NCBI GenBank assembly: GCA_903881515.1
Contig: CAIRTN010000202.1
Location: forward strand, 1 to 44,454
Direction of reading: 5' to 3'
Origin: an uncultured Rhodospirillales bacterium
Lineage (GTDB): Bacteria; Pseudomonadota; Alphaproteobacteria; Acetobacterales; Acetobacteraceae
DNA: 44,454 nt
In this document: one piece after another, positions 39,043-44,454 of the stretch
How the letters are laid out: each line of letters opens with the position of its first letter
Numbering within the stretch: the stretch's first letter is position 1
The notes under the pieces: generated by a model
Database searches by the model: none
The model's input: the letters and a program-made list of their open reading frames with translations, nothing else
Told to the model about the DNA's origin: nothing
Position numbers and translations under genes: made by a program

Positions 39043-40206
39043 ATGCGCATCATCGACGTCGCCGAGGTCACCAGGCCGATCTCGTCCCCCATCCGCAACG
39101 CCTATATCGATTTCACCAAGATGACCGCGAGCCTGGTCGCGGTGGTCACCGACGTCGTGCGCGACGGCAAGCGGGTCGTCGGCCACGGCTTCAACTCCAA
39201 CGGCCGCTACGGCCAGGGCGGTCTGATCCGCGAACGCTTCCGCGACCGGGTGCTGGAGGCCGCGCCGGCTTCACTGCTGAACGCGGAGGGCGACAACATC
39301 GATCCCGACCGCGTCTGGGCGGCGATGATGACCAACGAGAAGCCGGGCGGGCATGGCGAACGCTCGGTGGCCGTCGGCACCATCGACATGGCGGTGTGGG
39401 ACGCGGTGGCGAAGATCGCCGGCAAACCGCTGTTCCGCCTGCTCGCCGAGCGCCATGGCCGCACCGCCGATCCCCGCGTGTTCGTGTACGCCGCCGGCGG
39501 CTACTACTACCCCGGCAAGGACCTCTCGGCGCTGCGCGGCGAGATGCGCTCCTATCTCGACCGCGGCTACAATGTGGTAAAAATGAAGATCGGCGGCGCC
39601 TCGCTGGCCGAGGATCAGGCCCGCATCGAGGCAGTGCTGGCTGAGTTGAACGGCAAGGCTCGCCTGGCGGTGGACGCCAACGGCCGGTTCGATCTGGAAA
39701 CCGCGATCGCTTACGCCAAGGCGCTCGGCCAGTACGACCTGTTCTGGTACGAGGAAGCCGGCGACCCGCTGGACTACCAGTTGCAGGCCGCACTGGCCGA
39801 GTTCTACCCGAACCCGATGGCCACAGGCGAAAACCTGTTCAGCCACCAGGACGCCCGCAACCTGCTGCGCTACGGCGGCATGCGCCCGGACCGCGACTGG
39901 CTGCAATTCGACTGCGCGCTCAGTTACGGGCTGTGCGAGTTCCAGCGCACGCTGGCCTGCCTGACGACGGTTGGCTGGTCCTGGCGCCGGGTGGTGCCGC
40001 ATGGCGGGCATCAGATGTCGCTCAACATCGCCGCCGGCCTCGGCCTCGGCGGCAATGAGAGCTACCCCGACCTGTTCCAGCCCTATGGCGGCTTCCCCGA
40101 CGGCGTGCGAGTCGAGGACGGCCACATCACCATGCCCGACCTGCCCGGCATCGGCTTCGAAGCCAAGTCCGACCTCTACGCCGCGATGCGCGACCTCGCC
40201 GCCTGA
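39043..40206 (+). CDS. enolase-superfamily (mandelate racemase/muconate lactonizing) enzyme resembling D-tartrate dehydratase
   Basis: VKMKIGG (KxK), LAVDANGRFD, WYEEAGDPLDY, MATGENLFSHQDARNLLRYGGMRPDRDWLQFDCALSYGLCE, PHGGHQMSLNIAAGLGLGGNESYPDLFQPYGGFPDG. Confidence 0.85.
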   Translation: MRIIDVAEVTRPISSPIRNAYIDFTKMTASLVAVVTDVVRDGKRVVGHGFNSNGRYGQGGLIRERFRDRVLEAAPASLLNAEGDNIDPDRVWAAMMTNEKPGGHGERSVAVGTIDMAVWDAVAKIAGKPLFRLLAERHGRTADPRVFVYAAGGYYYPGKDLSALRGEMRSYLDRGYNVVKMKIGGASLAEDQARIEAVLAELNGKARLAVDANGRFDLETAIAYAKALGQYDLFWYEEAGDPLDYQLQAALAEFYPNPMATGENLFSHQDARNLLRYGGMRPDRDWLQFDCALSYGLCEFQRTLACLTTVGWSWRRVVPHGGHQMSLNIAAGLGLGGNESYPDLFQPYGGFPDGVRVEDGHITMPDLPGIGFEAKSDLYAAMRDLAA

Positions 40207-40232
40207 CCCATAGCCACATACGGAACCAGCCC

Positions 40233-41621
40233 ATGAGCACCAGAGACCAGGCCATCGAAGCCGCGCTGAGCTTCTTCGACACCGGCGCCTTCCGCGACCG
40301 CCTTGCCGAGCTCGTCGCCATTCCCAGCACCCTGCAGGACCCGGCGCACGAAGCCGATGTCTGGCGCTATCTTGAGGAAGCGATCCGCCCCTGGGTCGAA
40401 CGCATGGGCTTCACCGCGACCATCCACCCCAACCCCAAGCCGGGCTTCGGCCCGATCCTCACCGCCGAACGTATCGAGGACCCGTCCTACCGCACCGTGA
40501 TCACCTATGGCCACGGCGACACCGTGCGCGGCCTGGATGATCAGTGGGACGCCGGGCTGAAGCCCTGGGAGCTGAAGGAAATCGACGGCCGTTGGTATGG
40601 CCGCGGCACCGCCGACAACAAGGGCCAGCACGCGATCAACCTCACCGCGCTGGAACACGTGCTCGCCGCGCGTGGCGGCAAGCTCGGCTTCAACCTCAAG
40701 CTGGTGCTGGAAACCAGCGAGGAGCGCGGCTCGCAGGGGCTGAAGGATTTCGTCGCCGCCCATGCCAAGGAACTGGCCGCCGACGTGCTGATCGCGTCCG
40801 ACGGCCCGCGCGTCGCCACCGAGATTCCGACCGTGACCACCGGCACCCGCGGCACCTTCCATTTCGACCTGGTGCTCGACCTGCGCCCCGGCGGCGTGCA
40901 CTCGGGCAACTGGGGCGGCATGATCGTCGATCCCGCCATCGTGCTGAACCACGCGCTGGCCGCGATCTGCGATCGGCACGGCAAGATCCTGGTGCGCGAA
41001 TGGCTACCCGGCAACGGCCTGCCGACCCAGGTGCGCACCGCGCTCGCCGGCCTGGAACTGCCCAGCGAGGCCTCGGCCACCATCGATCCGAACTGGGGCG
41101 AACCCGGCTTCACTGCTGCGGAAAAAGTGTTCGGCTGGACCAGCTTCATCGTGCTGGCGATGGTCGCCGGCCGGCCAGAAAACCCGGTCAACGCCGTGCC
41201 GCCGTCGGCCAGCGCGCATTGCCAGTTGCGCTACACCGTCGACAGCGACCCCGCGAAGTTCGAGGCCGCCTTGCGCGCACATCTCGATGCTCAGGGCTTC
41301 CCTGAAGTCGAAATCCGCAACGCCGGCATCCGCATGCCGGCCAGCCGCACCGATCTCGACAACCCCTGGGTCGGCTGGACCGTGCGCAGCATGGAGAAAT
41401 CGCTCGGCCAGCATGTCCAGGTGATCCCGAACGGCGGCGGCGGCCTGCCGGGTGACGTGTTTGTCGATCACCTCCACGTGCCGCTGGTCTGGATTCCGCT
41501 CAGCTACAACGGCTGCAAGCAGCACGGGCCGAACGAGCATTTCCTGATCGCCCCGGCCCGCGAAGGCATGGCGGCCTATACCGGGATCTGGTGGGATCTC
41601 GGCGAAGCCGGCACGCCGTAG
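40233..41621 (+). CDS. M20 family metallopeptidase/amidohydrolase
   Basis: VITYGHGDTVRG, WYGRGTADNKGQHAIN, LETSEERGSQGL, RPGGVHSGNWGG. Confidence 0.92.
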   Translation: MSTRDQAIEAALSFFDTGAFRDRLAELVAIPSTLQDPAHEADVWRYLEEAIRPWVERMGFTATIHPNPKPGFGPILTAERIEDPSYRTVITYGHGDTVRGLDDQWDAGLKPWELKEIDGRWYGRGTADNKGQHAINLTALEHVLAARGGKLGFNLKLVLETSEERGSQGLKDFVAAHAKELAADVLIASDGPRVATEIPTVTTGTRGTFHFDLVLDLRPGGVHSGNWGGMIVDPAIVLNHALAAICDRHGKILVREWLPGNGLPTQVRTALAGLELPSEASATIDPNWGEPGFTAAEKVFGWTSFIVLAMVAGRPENPVNAVPPSASAHCQLRYTVDSDPAKFEAALRAHLDAQGFPEVEIRNAGIRMPASRTDLDNPWVGWTVRSMEKSLGQHVQVIPNGGGGLPGDVFVDHLHVPLVWIPLSYNGCKQHGPNEHFLIAPAREGMAAYTGIWWDLGEAGTP

Positions 41622-41627
41622 GGAACG

Positions 41628-41651
41628 CGGGGCGTCGTGATCGGCGCCCCG
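41628..41651. terminator. hairpin between convergent genes (possible bidirectional terminator)
   Basis: cggggcg-N10-cgccccg in the ~30-bp gap between the M20 and orphan stop codons; no U-tract. Confidence 0.35.
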
Positions 41652-42296
41652 TCAGTCCTGCATTTCGCGTGAGATCTGGAACACGCCGAAAAATTTGCAC
41701 AGCACCTTCTCGAGATTGCTCTGCCCCACCAACGCGGTTGTGATGCCCTGGGCCGACTGACAGCCGCTCTTGCCACCCAGCCATAGCATGACGCTGGAGC
41801 GCTGGATAACCGCCTTTTCCTCTTTGTCGGTCAGCTTGCCGAACACATCGGCGCCCTTCTCGATCCCCTCCATCACGTGACCGATCCCGGGCAGGCCGCG
41901 AAAGAACCCTTTGCCGGCGCGCACCGCGATCGAGGCGTTCACCACACTCAGCGTTTTCTTGCGCAGCCCAGTGGCAAGAACCGCCTCGCAGAACCCGCAG
42001 GTGCATCTCAGATGCGTGGCGCCGTCGATGTTGTTGGCGAGCTTCTGGTCCATGCCGAACCCGATCGCCTCCACGCCGTGGCCGGCAAAGGGCACGATCT
42101 TGATCGTCTGCTTGCCGAGGAACCCAACGGTCCCGCCAAGACCACGCCCGATATCGCCGATCCAGCTGGTCTTGTCGTCGGCCTTCTTCCAGATCCAGTC
42201 GATCAGCTTGTCATCGATCGGCTGGAAGACATCGAAGTTTGGCTTCTGATTGTAAACCGTACCCAAGCCCTTATTCATCTTCACAGAATTCGGCAT
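41652..42296 (-). CDS. hypothetical protein, 214 aa, no family recognised
   Basis: Complete ORF with strong SD (AGGAGGT-TGCG-ATG); Lys/Asn-richer than neighbours. Confidence 0.7.
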   Translation of the reverse strand: MPNSVKMNKGLGTVYNQKPNFDVFQPIDDKLIDWIWKKADDKTSWIGDIGRGLGGTVGFLGKQTIKIVPFAGHGVEAIGFGMDQKLANNIDGATHLRCTCGFCEAVLATGLRKKTLSVVNASIAVRAGKGFFRGLPGIGHVMEGIEKGADVFGKLTDKEEKAVIQRSSVMLWLGGKSGCQSAQGITTALVGQSNLEKVLCKFFGVFQISREMQD

Positions 42297-42353
42297 CGCA
42301 ACCTCCTCGTTTAAATGAGGACATGTTGCAACGACCTCGAGCCTGCGCGCAAG

Positions 42354-42383
42354 CCCACCCGCCCGTTGCCGGGCGGGGGTGGG
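42354..42383 (-). terminator. strong GC-rich hairpin downstream of clpB
   Basis: cccacccgcccg-ttgc-cgggcgggggtggg (8-bp perfect inner stem, 4-bp outer stem, GG bulge); no clear U-tract. Confidence 0.5.
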
Positions 42384-42392
42384 TCGCAGCGA

Positions 42393-44454
<2,062 letters not shown>

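Overview
High-GC, gene-dense window (about 42 protein-coding genes plus one tRNA). Protein signatures look like an alphaproteobacterium, probably Acetobacteraceae/Rhodospirillales (my inference). The content is mostly core chromosome: molybdenum-cofactor genes (moaE, moaD, mobB, moaB), pgsA, ETF-ubiquinone oxidoreductase, a family-4-like uracil-DNA glycosylase, a lytic transglycosylase, glmS-glmU, gph, tRNA-Val(CAC), trmJ, cysS, an NRAMP-like transporter followed by an HpnL-like protein, two GT4 glycosyltransferases, a Dpp/Opp-type ABC importer, a DEAD-box helicase, a D-tartrate-dehydratase-like enzyme, an M20 peptidase, an orphan ORF and clpB (cut by the window edge). No CRISPR array, IS element, prophage or rRNA was recognised. 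The signals most worth a second look are: (1) a ~124-bp intergenic element at 35820-35943 between the ABC binding-protein and permease genes; its two 37-nt inverted ends each form a perfect 11-bp hairpin with a 2-nt spacer and differ by three compensatory base-pair changes; (2) a GAAC-N7-GAAC LexA-type box plus a perfect GAACAAAA/TTTTGTTC inverted repeat upstream of a COG1533 (SplB-like) radical SAM gene; (3) a palindrome TTGCGA-N5-TCGCAA at the predicted start of an NRAMP-like transporter with non-canonical metal-site motifs; (4) an MprF-like protein lacking the second half of its synthase domain; (5) a family-4-like UDG missing two of the four expected Fe-S cysteines; (6) a 214-aa orphan with a strong Shine-Dalgarno. 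All of this was read by eye; no searches were run.
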